A stretch of DNA of 64,000 nucleotides from Siphonodentalium dalli (GCA_032622095.1 CP136061.1:24614991-24678990); one strand, 5' to 3'. Numbered from the stretch's first letter, positions 33,459-44,815 are shown. Notes: generated by a model not told the origin, from the sequence alone. Numbers and translations: made by a program.

Positions 33459-33641
33459 TCATAGGGAGCCTTGCATTTATAAGAGAATACATTGGCGAAC
33501 AATATTTACCTTGACCTGGTAAGCCAGTGCATTCTCTAATATATGTGAGGCTCCCTATGGGAGACTCCCATATATAAGAGAATGCACTTCCACAGGATCT
33601 TTAATGCTGCACCAGCACAGCTCCCATCATGAAATGGTTAA
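33459..33641 (+). mobile_element. Family D MITE, left-truncated, abutting a splice donor
   Basis: Begins at CATAGGGAGCCTTGCATT, in mid-hairpin, 11 bases after the donor GT (33448-33449), and ends CTCCCATCATGAAATGGTTAA. Its GGATCTTTAATGCTGCACC (33594-33612) is the uninterrupted version of the site that is occupied by other MITEs at 40453 and 56648. Confidence 0.75.
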
Positions 33642-34149
33642 CAATACTGTCATTAGAATATGCACTGGTCTAATTTATTACTGCAGTCCTTAGAATTAGC
33701 GATTGCATTCGGCAATGCCATATAGCACATGTCATGGACACGAGTCTCACAGTCTGGCCAAATTGAAACATAAATAGCTGCACAGGACCACAGTGATCAG
33801 TCATTTCTGTGTCGTTCTGAGTCTTCAGACTGAATACTTTCACAGGATCAATTCAGATTTGCCAAATTGAATTACAGGTTTGTTCTTCCTTGGTTTGTTT
33901 ATGTTTTTGGGTCAGTATAGGCCTGATTAGACCATATCAAATTAATATTTCGTCTCTCAGGGATTTTGTTTTTTCAAAGCGATGAGGGAGGCAGATATTT
34001 GTATTTATTTTATACTTGCCCATGAATTATAAGGTTTTAGCAGTGAGATATAAGTGATATCCCACTAGTGAGTGATATCAGCTTGAAATTTCTGATGTAT
34101 TGACATTCATTGGGGGCCATAGGCAAGTAACTAAAGTATATAATAAACA

Positions 34150-34309
34150 GAATATCCACACTTTTTCAGTGGATATGGGTTATATCTCATTCGTGATGAC
34201 AAAACATTTGAATTTCCACTCGGGGCTAAAGCCACTCGTGGAAATTCAATGTTTTGTCATCACTCATGAGATATAACCCATATCCACTGAAAAAGTGTGG
34301 ATATCCTTT
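34150..34309. repeat. Perfect-arm foldback, about 160 bp
   Basis: ATATCCACACTTTTTCAGTGG near 34152 is inverted near 34285. Arms of about 70 bp enclose ACTCGGGGCTAAAGCCACTCG. TA-rich flanks; target duplication not clear. Confidence 0.75.
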
Positions 34310-34323
34310 ATTTATTATTTATT

Positions 34324-34855
34324 ATGCCCCCGATCTCCGATGGAGATTTGGGGGTATATAGTGGAGCCCTCCGTCTGTCCGTCCGTCCGTACGAACGTTT
34401 CAACTCATAACTTTGGTTTCGCTAACTCAATTCAGTTGATTTTGGTATGCTAATAGACCAGCCGGGGGGACAAGATTTCCCCATAACTGCCCATTTTTTC
34501 CAGAGTTACGCCCCTTTTTGTTTTTTTTGTTTCCAGATGATAACTTGATTTTGGATTGTTTATTTGCAAAACCCTTTTTTTTTGTGTATTACCAATATCG
34601 CAATACAGGTCAAGGTAAAATTTTGGTTCAATCAGATAATTTTTGTGAGAGTTATGACCCTTATTCGACTTAAAAAATTCAGTTTTTTTTTTAGAAAATT
34701 CAGTTTTCCTTCTATTTTTGTGGCACCAGACCAAATTTGAAGCTAATATAGAACAACATGTGGCATTTTTATAGCGCTTAACCAGAAAGTTTCTCTGATT
34801 GTACAGTCGGGGGTGTTACCTCCGCCCAGCGGTGCACTTGTTTGAAATTATTTTT
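34324..34855 (+). repeat. Family P dispersed repeat, good copy
   Basis: Opens with a GC-rich fold (GCCCCCGATCTCCGATGGAG then ATTTGGGGGTATATAG), then CCGTCTGTCCGTCCGTCCGT and sentence-like repeated phrases (GTTATGACCCTTATTCGACT). It closes at TACAGTCGGGGGTGTTACCT. Such repeats are common in bivalve and other mollusc DNA as I recall; class unknown. Confidence 0.55.
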
Positions 34856-34904
34856 GTGAGGAGGAAGGTATTTATATATATAATATTTATTTTAGTCTTG
34901 TTTT

Positions 34905-35035
34905 CAGTAATGCCCTAAATAATTGACTCCTAAACCACAGCAGAATTATGGGTAACTTTTCAGGATTTAGTTGGAAATATGGCTTGTTGCCATTCATCGG
35001 AAAGAGCTTTTTGATGAATGGCAACAAGACATATT
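34905..35035. mobile_element. Family F MITE, truncated copy
   Basis: The left arm from CAGTAATGCCCTAAATAATT is complete to GAAAGAGC. The right arm is cut off after ATGGCAACAAGACATATTT. Confidence 0.7.
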
Positions 35036-36295
35036 TGATGCTTTGTTGGCATGTTTTAATTGTTTGTAGATTTACATATTTGTTGAGGTTTTTCAAAAGT
35101 TGGTAAATAGATTTAACTCCAGAAAACAATTCTAAAAAAACAAATATATAGAAAAATTTAATAATTTAACTGAAAAACCCACCAGTTAAACGTCATAACT
35201 GTCCAATGATATACCAGTACCTACTTTAGTTTAGGCTAGCTGCCTGATTTGTTTTATTGTAACTTTTGCTCACGTTATTTACAAGGAAATCCCCATTCAA
35301 AATAAATTGGTCACTTGGCCTCTCATAAACTTAAAATAATTTACATGGATTAGGCGACACCAATATTTAAGTCTGGTTTACGAACACCGCCGACAACTTT
35401 TGTTCCATTCTATGAAAAAAAAAAAAAAGCATGGGGAATAATACGTTACTCAGCTAAAAGGTAAGGTTTTTAAATTATATTCGCATATGCCTCGCTAGAC
35501 AATTTGTGGATTGGAGCAGTATGCACTAATTTCCTATTAAAGGCACGTGAGGCCTTAATTGTCGAAAATATTCATATTTGTTCCAAAGACCGTAAACAGA
35601 AAACATTAAAACACATACAGTTTCGTTCATATATACCATGACCATCGCGTAAACAGCATGTTATCATAAATACCTACTATATTTTACCTAAGCAAGAGCC
35701 TGATTGGGTTACAGAGGACAGCACAATGCTACTGGCTAATCACACATAAATGGCATAAACGCTCTTTATTAGTTCCATATCAGGAATTCATCAACAAAGA
35801 ACGCTCTTTATGTTTACCATCATAATATAAACAAACACCAGAAAAGTTACTTTTTATGCTTTTGTTTACATAACAATGGTTAAACATATGAGAATAACAT
35901 ACTGTTTATGCGATATTTCTTATTCAAAATTAATCTGCTTTGGATAATTTACCACCAGGAAGGGTAAGAAAGAATCATAAAAACTGTTTATCCGAGATGA
36001 AAATCTTCATCCAATCAATGGAAAGGCCATTTGCAATTGTGTAGGCAACACCGTTTGCAAGCTCAAATCTGATTGGCTGCACTTATGTCCAGTTTAATGA
36101 TACGTTCTTTAGAAAATTTTAATGCATCTGTTGGAATGTACGGAACACACATTAACAACCATGACATTAACCAGAAGTGTTTCAGTGAGGTGACTCGATT
36201 ACCATCGTTGAAACCTGAATTTGCTGTTTGTTATGACATAGCGTTTGCATAAACATTCATTTAACAATCCAAGCCTTGATTGGGGGTAGAATCAC
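35036..36295. other. Intron, nothing recognised
   Basis: An A14 tract lies near 35414. No exon or element boundary supported in about 1.2 kb. Confidence 0.4.
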
Positions 36296-36700
36296 TATGT
36301 GGAACTCCGTGATCCAGTGGTTAGCACATCGGACTTGCCTTCGCTGTCAACACAGCGAGTTCGCAGCCTGCTGCTGGTCTATTGTGAGTTTCACACAGCA
36401 GTGGCTTGGCCGAATTGATCGACGTGCAATTGTCTGCTGTTTATATTTCGTGCCAAGGTTTGACCCTTGAGCAAGGTCGCTCATACTGTGTCTTTTTCGC
36501 ACCGCCCATGTGTTGAAAAGGGTACCTGATTATGAGCAGTGAATGATATTGTCAGTATGATAGCCACATTGTGTTTGTACCTCCCCTGTCCCCGGAGAGC
36601 AGTAGATTGTTACTGAGTGTTCAGGCTCACCAGGGTAATAATTGTGCCACTCATTGGAACAGGGTACCTGTAGAATGCTTGTAATAAATGGATCGAATAT
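36296..36700 (+). mobile_element. Probable tRNA-derived SINE
   Basis: Polymerase III-like box A (AGTGGTTAGCACATCGG, from 36316) and box B-like GAGTTCGCAGCC (36356-36367) stand at tRNA-like spacing. A tRNA-unrelated body of about 300 bp follows (GGTACCTGATTATGAGCAGT, GTTCAGGCTCACCAGGGTAA), then an AT-rich end. No intact tRNA fold, so not a tRNA gene. Confidence 0.55.
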
Positions 36701-36705
36701 TATTA

Positions 36706-37245
36706 CCCCCGCCAAATTTAAAATTTGCGGGGGATATAGTACTGGGTTCCGTCTGTCCCAAATTTATAAGAGTCATAACTTGAACAAATGTAAACGGATT
36801 TCAAAGATTTGTGGTATATAAGTTCACCTGACTATAACCTAGAATGAGTTTGCAAGCCAGGTCTGGCCAGATATTTTTACCGGAGTTATTGGACTTTGTT
36901 TATTATTTTTGTCGAATTTACCAAATAGCAAATAGACGACGTCACAGGGCTCATTTCCACAAATGTCAACGGATTTCAAAGATTTTTGGTATATCAGTTC
37001 ACATGACCGGTATCTAGAACGAGTTCGCAAACCAGGTCCGGCCGGATATTTTCAGCAGAGTTATTGGACTTTGTTTATTGGTATATTCATTCCCATGACC
37101 AGTACCTAAAATGAGTTCGCAAGCCAGGCTTTTTGACAAAATCCCACATCTTGTTTAGCACATACTGAGAACGCAAACATTATTGAGAATGCACTTCCCC
37201 AACTGCACATTTCGGCGGGGTTACCGCCGTCTGTGACGGCTTGTT
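36706..37245 (+). repeat. Family P-like dispersed repeat
   Basis: Begins TACCCCCGCCAAATTTAAAA then TTTGCGGGGGATATAG, followed by TTCCGTCTGTCC. It ends CATTTCGGCGGGGTTACCGC. An internal duplication of about 185 bp repeats ACGGATTTCAAAGATTT and GAGTTATTGGACTTTGTTTA at about 36795-36905 and 36969-37080. Confidence 0.55.
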
Positions 37246-37252
37246 ATTACTA

Positions 37253-37317
37253 AATACACCCTCTGGGGACCTCATTTTGCAAATGACAGACACACAAATT
37301 CAAGGATTTCAAGGCTT
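37253..37317. mobile_element. Family E element, right end fragment
   Basis: ACACCCTCTGGGGACCTCAT, GCAAATGACAGACACAC and CAAGGCTTG, with no left part. Confidence 0.6.
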
Positions 37318-37629
37318 GATCAGCTTTGGTAGCAGATTTCCCTTTGTTCTTCATTGTTGTGACCTATATACAAGCATTAAGTTGATTGGTTCAATTTAAC
37401 AAGTTACTTAAATATCCGGTAAAAAGTAAACAAATCAAAACATTCTTTGTGTAAAAAAGTTTTTTTTTGACTGTCATGTCTCAATGCATGGGCAGTAACT
37501 CTAAATTGATGTCTTTGGTGTGAAATTTAAATGATTCTTCTATTCATTTTTATGAACCCATGTTGAGGCTAATTGTTCTTCTGAGTATGGTATTGCTTTG
37601 GTGTATTTATCCTTGTACAATCTGTTATA

Positions 37630-38452
37630 TTAACCCTCTATATACTAAATGGTTTCTCCCGTTCTGTTAAAAAATGTACATCAGAATGGTCTATTATTGA
37701 TTTGGGGGGATGTTAAGGTTTAAAAGCAGATGACAAATAAATAAAATTGCAGAATACTTAAAGCTCTATTTATTGAGGGAATTGTTTGGGTAATAAGTTC
37801 AATAACTTATTATCTGGTTGCACTGTGACACTTATTGTTTTATTTTATATATATATTTATCACATAATTTGGCCATAAAAGCAGTTTCATAATTATCGGT
37901 AATAGACACGTTTAATATCAGCGCGTGCGATGACGTCACGGCGTTCTTCAAATAACTTGCGATCGCTGTAGTTTGTGATTGTTGTTTTCGATGAATATTT
38001 CGCGTTGCTTCGGGTTTATTTGATCATGTGATAAAAGGTATCTCACACTCGTCCTATTTTATACGTAATTTATCAACCTCGTCCTCTAAATTCTATTTGA
38101 GCCTCGGTAAACCTCGGCTCAAATCGAATTTAGTGAACTCGGTTGATGAATTCCGTATAAAATAGAAACTCATGTGAGATCCTCTATATATACATTGTAC
38201 ATTACAACAAAATTGTAACAAAAAGAAATAGAAATTATAAAAAACAAAAATTAATATATGTTAATTTCCTATGGGATAACTACTCATCAATGATGCTTTA
38301 GTATAGAAAGGGTTAAACTTATTATCTGAACATTTCCTTTGGGATAACTACTCATCAATGATGCTTTAGTATAGAAAGGGTTAAAATTATTATCTGTTAA
38401 TTTCCTGTGAGATAACCACTCATTAATGATGATTTGGTGTAGAAGGGGTTAA
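37630..38452 (+). mobile_element. Family H TTAA element with triplicated right end
   Basis: Left end TTAACCCTCTATATACTAAA. The right end TTTAGTATAGAAAGGGTTAA (to 38316) is repeated twice more, ending at 38384 and 38452, each with TAACTACTCAT(C/T)AATGATG before it (period about 68 bp). A separate foldback lies within (38038-38184). Compare the simpler copy at 43253-43507. Confidence 0.65.
38038..38184. repeat. Foldback, about 147 bp
   Basis: GTATCTCACACTCGTCCTATT at the left is inverted at the right (AAATAGAAACTCATGTGAGAT), with a GAGCCTCGGTAAACCTCGGCTC core. Confidence 0.7.
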
Positions 38453-38476
38453 ACGTTCCTATATTTGTAATTTCAG

Positions 38477-38553
38477 ATTTTTACGTGGAAAAACCTTGAG
38501 AACCTATATTACCGAGACAGAAAATTTTCCATAGAAGTGCATGATCCTAAACG
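38477..38553 (+). CDS. FRMD4: FRMD4-like gene, exon in FERM F3 lobe
   Basis: A 77-nt exon between ttgtaatttcag and gtaggt. It enters in phase 0 and reads IFTWKNLENLYYRDRKFSIE then VHDPK, ending on CG of an Arg codon. W--LENLY-R--KFS-EVHDP is a conserved F3 stretch of FRMD4 proteins. The two-base overhang joins with either the T of the 43884 exon or the A of the 57472 exon; both give Arg and keep the frame open. Confidence 0.93.
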
Positions 38554-38608
38554 GTAGGTAATCATAGATATAGACTCTGAAAATATGTTGTTTTTATCAT
38601 TCCAAACA

Positions 38609-38825
38609 TACTGTAATGCCCTAATTAATCGACTCCCTAACCACAGCAGAATTAGGGGTAACTTTTCAGGATTTAGTCGGAAATATGGCTTGTTGCCATT
38701 CATCTGAAAGCTCTCCCCGAGAGCTTTCCGATGAATGGCAACAAGCCATATTTCCGACTAAATCCTGAAAAGTTACCCATAATTCTGCTGTGGTTAGGGA
38801 GTCGATTAATTAGGGCATTACTGTA
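38609..38825. mobile_element. Family F MITE, complete copy
   Basis: TA-flanked; core GAAAGCTCTCCCCGAGAGCTTTC. It begins 55 bases after the exon ending at 38553, so the transcript may carry a hairpin of about 210 nt next to this donor. Confidence 0.8.
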
Positions 38826-39532
38826 TATTGATTCTGTTTATCTCCTATACTTCTATCTGGATTGTTAGTTCTTTATCGTTCTAAACTGCATGAAAAGAAT
38901 AAGAAGATGTTCTCTGTTGTTTGAGTTAGAAATTATTGTATGTACTACAAAGAGTCCTTCCTCACTTTTCAAATTTCACAGAAAAGTATCTTAATTAGAT
39001 GTGTTCTTTCTGAATTAAGATCTCAGAATATTATTTCTATGCAACGGTATTTCTCTCTGTCATGATGACATGTAAATGCTCTCTATTCATGAATGGCTTT
39101 TCTGTTCACGCTTTTTCAAATCCTCTGATTTTAGAAAGATGACTAGCTTGAAGAACGATGGATATTTTTATATTTGACACTCAAAATTGTTAATAAACAA
39201 CATTGTCAAAGAAGTGACATTTTCTTTCAAAAAAATATTTCAAATTTTATAAATATGGCATTTTGGCCATGCAACATCAGATTAAATATATCAGTTGTGA
39301 TAAGCAAACGTTAAGCTGATATGGTTGAAATAAAGGGACCCAAGGAGTTTGAATTGGGTTCTTAAGTAATAACATAATTTTTTTTTTTTAAACTATAAAA
39401 CAACTATCATCAACAAGTTCTAATTATCATTTTATTAATAACTCTCCAATGATGAGATTTCGCATATCAAAACAATTTCTATGTAAACATTTACTGTTAC
39501 AGTGGAAATACCCATAACAGTCCCATTTATAG
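38826..39532. other. Intron, nothing recognised
   Basis: AT-rich; no feature supported. Confidence 0.45.
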
Positions 39533-39930
39533 TTAACCCTTTACCCAACAGAAGGGCCCTGTGCCAATGCATTCTCTTATATATGCGAGTCGACCATAGG
39601 TCGCCTCGCATATATAAGAGAATGCATTGGCTTAACACATTAAAAATTATAAAATTGTTAAAGAATGTAAGAAAAATGGTAAAAAGTGTTAATTTTTTTT
39701 TTTTTTAGGCCAATGCATTCTCTTATATATGCGAGGCGACCTATGGTCGACTCGCATATATAAGAGAATGCATTGGCACAGGGCATAACTGTAACTATCA
39801 AAATGTGGTCAAGGAGCCGGTTCCAATGATATCCATATTTGTATGGTTCTATTGAGACAGACCGAAGATATTTTAGGCTGTTGAAGCTTTATTTGGCCGG
39901 TTTTGGCCGGTTTGTTGGGTAAAGGGTTAA
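39533..39930 (+). mobile_element. Family A MITE, copy 6
   Basis: Complete; the spacer carries a T14 tract in place of the usual AAAGATTTTTTT. Confidence 0.9.
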
Positions 39931-40244
39931 AAAAGATACCAAAGTTTAACCAAAATGTCACAGTAAACATTGGAAAAGGTCAAAGCATTGACAAATAATC
40001 TTAGAATCATATTCAGACTAAAATTACTGCACAATTACCCGATTAGTCATGTTTCTTGACAAATCACTGTAATAGTTTTGTTTACTTGACAATGGTTTCA
40101 ACATGCTAAATTTTCGTTATTGGAGGACTATCAATAATGAATATAAGAACAAAATTTATCAATTTCTCCATCTTTTTTTAGTGATATTTTTACAGACTTC
40201 TATATTTTTTGGACATTTACCCACTGGCAGTGCCTTCGGTCCCT
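39931..40244. other. Intron, nothing recognised
   Basis: No feature supported. Confidence 0.4.
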
Positions 40245-40700
40245 TTAACTCTTCCATGACTGGAGGTTCCTTAAATTTTGCGAAAAACGTGTGCCAATGC
40301 ATTATACTATATATGCGAGTCTCCCATATATAAAAAAGTGCATTGGCCAAACAATATTTACCTTCACCTTGTAAGCCAGTGAATTCTCTTATATATGCGA
40401 GGCTCCCAATAGAAGACTAGCTTATGTAAGAGAAAGCACTGGTATAGGATGTTTAACCCTTTCAGTGCCAAGTCCCATTTTTTGTATCAACCCATATTTA
40501 AGCATTTTTCAAATTTATTGATTATAATAATGTGATACATTGATGGAAAGAGCTCTAAGAGCTCTTTCCATCAATGTATCACATTATTATAATCAATAAA
40601 TTGAAAAATGATCAAGGAAATATGGGTTGATACCAAAATCGGACTTGGCACTGAAAGTGTTAATGCTGCACCTGCGCAGCTCCCATCATGAAAATGTTAA
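40245..40700 (+). mobile_element. Family D MITE with family C inserted
   Basis: TTAACTCTTCCATGACTGGA to CTCCCATCATGAAAATGTTAA. The D sequence AGGATGT-TTAA-TGCTGCACC is split at TTAA by the family C element at 40453-40663. Without it the D element is about 245 bp. Confidence 0.82.
40453..40663. mobile_element. Family C foldback MITE, copy 3, nested
   Basis: Complete 211-bp foldback with the GAGCTCT(A/T)AGAGCTC core, TTAA on both sides, sitting in the right sub-terminal region of a family-D element. Confidence 0.9.
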
Positions 40701-41340
40701 TGGTGTTCTCACATTTGTACAAATTCTTACCAAAAGCTGCATTTACAGACATATTTCCCTTGAAACAACAGTTTTCTAACAATTAAGGAATCATTGTAAT
40801 CATTCAGCATGTTGCCACCAAACTACTCACCAACTGCATGATTCAACCAATCAACTCTCCTTCTTTCCCTGATCACCTTCCTTATCATTTGGTCACCAAT
40901 CAACGTCCTGTCACCGATTAGTTGCTAAAATTATTCAACATACTAACGTAAAATCATCTGGCTTGCTGTGCTTACTGCAACTTATATCTACTTACATTTA
41001 CATGTTGAAGAAACCATTGAAACTGTATGTGATTCTGATAAAGAAGAATATAACCAATATTGAAGATTGGCCTAATGTGCATCATGTTCTGTATTTATTA
41101 CATACACATTGTTGTATTCTCACTAAAAGTAATGGCTTTTAACTTTGTGGTAATTTTCGACAGAAAGCCCTAGAGCGATCCTGACATTTTGGTGTGGCAA
41201 TCTACGTAATGACGTTGCTACAGGCGACGTAACGAGAATTTATAAAATTAGTTTTTTTTATGCCAAACTTGTTGCAAAACAATGTATTTCATCGAAAAAA
41301 CTTCTTATAAACAATTTTATTTGTGATTGGGGTTTGTAAT
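40701..41340. other. Intron, nothing recognised
   Basis: No feature supported. Confidence 0.4.
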
Positions 41341-41520
41341 AAATATAGAGCCGCAAAGTTCTGGGATGGTTAAGTGATTAACGCACTTGAGCATTTCGCT
41401 GGAAGGATACCCCGCGAGCCTTCGACTCTTGGAGTATCCTTCCGTAAAACACTCTCATGCAATAATAATTTCCCCGCCCAAAACCTGTGTGGCTCTATCT
41501 ATATATTACACACTCTTGCA
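41341..41520 (+). mobile_element. Possible tRNA-derived SINE
   Basis: A box A-like GGTTAAGTGATTAACGC (41368-41384) and a box B-like GAGCCTTCGACTC (41416-41428) are spaced as in tRNA genes, with a GGATACC..GGAGTATCC pairing between and around them. The body after this is short and AT-rich. Confidence 0.4.
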
Positions 41521-41583
41521 CTTGACGAGACATTGATGTAATTAGGCTGTATAAACACATTGGGGGCAAATTCAGGCCTGAAA

Positions 41584-41825
41584 ATATAGTGCCAGACATT
41601 TGCAGAATGAGGTCCCTAAAAGGTGAATTTAGTGATGCTACCCCACAGCATTATCAAATTCACCCTCTGGGGACCTCATTATGCATGGCCTCGCCTGCTA
41701 TGGAAGACCTAGACACAGATTTGGTGAAGATGGTGATGTGCACCCATTGGGGCACCTCGATTATGCATTGTGTCTGCCAATTTGGGGATACAGAGAAGCT
41801 TTCTAAAGAGACTAAAAAAACTTGT
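41584..41825 (+). mobile_element. Family E element, partial copy
   Basis: The left hairpin (41604-41685) is present, and spacer motifs follow (GATGTGCACCCATTGGGGCA, AATTTGGGGATACAGAGAAG). The right hairpin is missing. Confidence 0.65.
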
Positions 41826-42050
41826 TAATTCCAAAAACACCTAATAATATTCTCTTTTGAATTTGTCCCAGTATCGAAATGGGTTGATAAATATCTGAAC
41901 TACCATTCTACAAGCATTATATGTCAGAAAGACTAATTGAAAATCATAAAAACTACAACTTCAAACACGATGTATGAGCCCTGTACAAAAACGGTGCCGT
42001 CTGTATTCATTGGAATTCTGGAATGTCTGGAAAAGGTAAATTACCTTATC

Positions 42051-42450
42051 TTAACCCTTTACCCAACAGAATGGCCCTGTGCCAATGCATTCTCTTATAT
42101 ATGCGAGTCGACCATAGGTCGCCTCGCATATATAAGAGAATGCATTGGCTTAACACATTAAAAATTATAAAATTGTTAAAGAATATAAGAAAAAATGGTA
42201 AAAAGTGTTAAAAAAAGTTTTTTTTTAGGCCAATGCATTCTCTTATATATGCGAGGCGACCTATGGTCGACTCGCATATATAAGAGAATGCATTGGCACA
42301 GGGCATAACTGTAACTATCACAATGTGGTCAAGGAGCCGGTTCCAATGATATCCATATTTGTATGGTTCTATTGAGACAGACCGAAGATATTTTAGGCTG
42401 TTGAAGCTTTATTTGGCCGGTTTTGGCCGGTTTGTTGGGTAAAGGGTTAA
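42051..42450 (+). mobile_element. Family A MITE, copy 7
   Basis: Complete 400-bp copy, close to the apparent consensus. Confidence 0.92.
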
Positions 42451-43252
42451 CATGTAAATTAAAAAATACTTAACACTGCTTTCTCTACATTTTAATCATC
42501 AAAATTATGTCGTACCATAAACTTTTAACACTGATGACCGCTCTTTATTAACTTCCCATTGTCTACAGTTGCAATTGAAACGGCATAAACAGAACTATCT
42601 CAAATTTATCAAAATTATAAGAAACAAAAAATATTTTCAGTGCAATATCAAAGAATTTGTTCAGAAATATTTTGCGCAGGCATGTTATGAGATACCTCTT
42701 AAACCAACTTATGTATTATGTATACATACATGTAATTTTGGTGTTCAAATGTTATCTTATAGAGATGTGTAATTATCTTATGGGGGGGTGTAATTATCTT
42801 ATAGTGGAGATGTTGTTTGATGTTAGATTTTCATATCAGTTGTTGTTCTCTTTACTGAATTTTCACTTTGTTGTTTGTTAAAGTATAATTCAACAAGAAC
42901 CACCTGGAAATAGACATTTATCAATTCAATTTACAATTTCCTTCATTTGGCAGAAATTTTCGCGAAATGACTTTCATTAATTGTCAAAATTGTCACAGCA
43001 TTATTTCTTGTATCCATCTCTTAGACACGCTTATAGTTCTGATCACGGAATCACAAATGCATAGTTAGCAGTTAAATATAGTAGCTGATCTAGTTTCCAT
43101 CCGATCTTTCGTGTAGTTTGGTGGCACATATTTTCAAGACTTAATTTTTAACAACATTCAGAATAAATTTCTGGTTTTTTTTGGGGTGGGATTTTTAAAC
43201 ACATTTCTTATATTCTTTATATATTAGATCAAGCACTGCAGCATTAAACTGC
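42451..43252. other. Intron, nothing recognised
   Basis: GTGTAATTATCTTAT occurs twice near 42766 and 42789. No exon-like frame. Confidence 0.4.
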
Positions 43253-43507
43253 TTAACCCATTCTATACTAAATGGATTCTCCCACTCAGTTACAACAGTA
43301 TAAATTGGAATGGTCTATTATTCTTCTGGAGGGATGTTAATGATATATAGCAGCCGTCAACCACGCAAAAAGATTATACAATTGCAGAAGAATTCATATT
43401 CATTGGTGGGAAATGGTTAGATACTAAGTTCAACAAACAACCATATTATCTGAACATATCCTATGGATAACTACTCATTAATGAGTATTCAATATAGAAA
43501 GGGTTAA
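43253..43507 (+). mobile_element. Family H TTAA element, simple copy
   Basis: TTAACCCATTCTATACTAAA to GTATTCAATATAGAAAGGGTTAA, 255 bp, with inner phrases shared with the 37630 copy (GAATGGTCTATTATT, GGATAACTACTCATTAATGA). Confidence 0.7.
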
Positions 43508-43883
43508 AAATTGATAGTATATGGGGTTGACCATTTCTGTTTTAATATGTTAGGGCAAGAACCTACTAGTATTGAGGGGAAAAAATTGTGTTTTTGCCAA
43601 ATGTTTAAATTTCCAGATTGAGTGAGAATTATTACACGGTATAATTTGAGGCTCAGAAATCTTAATCAGCCTTTAAATCTGAGGTTGGTTACCATGGAAA
43701 CCTACAATGAAATTTAGACTCCCGTGTTTTGCATGAGTTGAATGTTAAAGGCATTTTGGATTGAATTGAGTAGTTTCAGGTAGAAATTGCATGAGAATAA
43801 ATGGCAAAATTATTTAATCTTGAGAATTTGTGCCATAATGAATGATGCATTTTGCATGGTTGTTGTTTTCCATTTTCCTGTAG

Positions 43884-43988
43884 TATAATACACGCTCTGA
43901 GCAGTTTCAACTTGTACGAAGACGCCATTCGAGAGAGTGTAGAGGAATCGGATGATTTGTCTGAGGCGATTTCCGATCCTACGACGCA
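43884..43988 (+). CDS. FRMD4: FRMD4-like gene, candidate symmetric (cassette) exon in F3 lobe
   Basis: A 105-nt stretch with a good acceptor (ccattttcctgtag) and donor (ca|gtaagt), open in exactly the phase needed on both sides. It adds 35 residues (RIIHALSSFNLYEDA, then an acidic run ending ISDPTTQ) between the conserved VHDPK and VSVSRRTFG segments. It is less AT-rich than the flanks. Vertebrate FRMD4A/B, as I recall them, join these two segments directly, so this exon either encodes an insertion typical of invertebrate FRMD4 or is alternatively spliced. The antisense ORF across it is a shadow. No transcript was available to confirm use. Confidence 0.7.
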
Positions 43989-44207
43989 GTAAGTACAGAG
44001 GGGAAAGGGTGTATGAAGATGAAAGGATATACTGACCCGTTCTAATTCTGAATCTTATCATTTTTGTGGCCACTATGAATGTCCAAATCGTCGAGTAAAA
44101 TGACACTCCAGCTTATGATCACGATAAAACAATTTTTCAAAGCATGATACACAACTTTAAACAAAAAGACATAAATACGAATCAACATTACTGTTTGGCT
44201 AAAACGT

Positions 44208-44330
44208 GTGAACATGTATTAAATTTTAGAAAAGTATGTATTAAATGTTAGAATAACATGTATTAAATGTTAGAATAACATGTGTTAAATATTAGAAGAA
44301 CATGTAATTAAATGTTAAAATATTTTAGGA
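44208..44330 (+). repeat. Minisatellite, about 25 bp
   Basis: About five units of ACATGTATTAAATGTTAGAAT and variants. Confidence 0.8.
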
Positions 44331-44376
44331 AACATTCCAACATTGTTCAATGATTAGCAACCAAACTATGTAATTA

Positions 44377-44815
44377 TTCCCCCATCCCAAAAGATGGGGG
44401 GGGGGGGGTATACTGGATTACATGCATCTGTCTGTCTAGCTGTCCATCCATCCACTCATATTTATCAATCATGGGTGATCAGATTTCAATGAAATTTGGT
44501 ATCAGGTTTGGCATCAGGAGGGCTTTCAAAATAGGGTTTATTGATGTTGTTCACATTTTCCGTTCAAGAGTTATCCCTCTTCATTTACATGCTCTCATAT
44601 CTCAATATTGGGTTGTTGGATCTCAATGAAATTTGGTATGTAGGTTTGGCATCATGAGGGCCCTAAAAGAGGGTTCAATGACGTTCACATTTCCGTTCAA
44701 GAGTTATCCCTCTTTATCTGAAAATGTTGGATTTATATCCATCGTTCGTTAGAATTTGGTTTCCGACTTGCCCTTATTTCAATTTTCACCTAAGGGTAAC
44801 CCGGCACCCGTGGTG
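44377..44815 (+). repeat. Family P-like dispersed repeat
   Basis: A CCCCCATCCCAAAAGATGGGGG fold runs into a 13-bp G tract (44396-44408), then TATACTGG and CTGTCTGTCTAGCTGTCC. Internal phrases occur twice (TTCAATGAAATTTGGTAT, CAAGAGTTATCCCTCTT). Confidence 0.55.

Noticed and set aside
36296-36370. tRNA gene
   Set aside because: Box A and B-like motifs are present, but I could not fold an intact acceptor stem or anticodon arm; a SINE is more likely.
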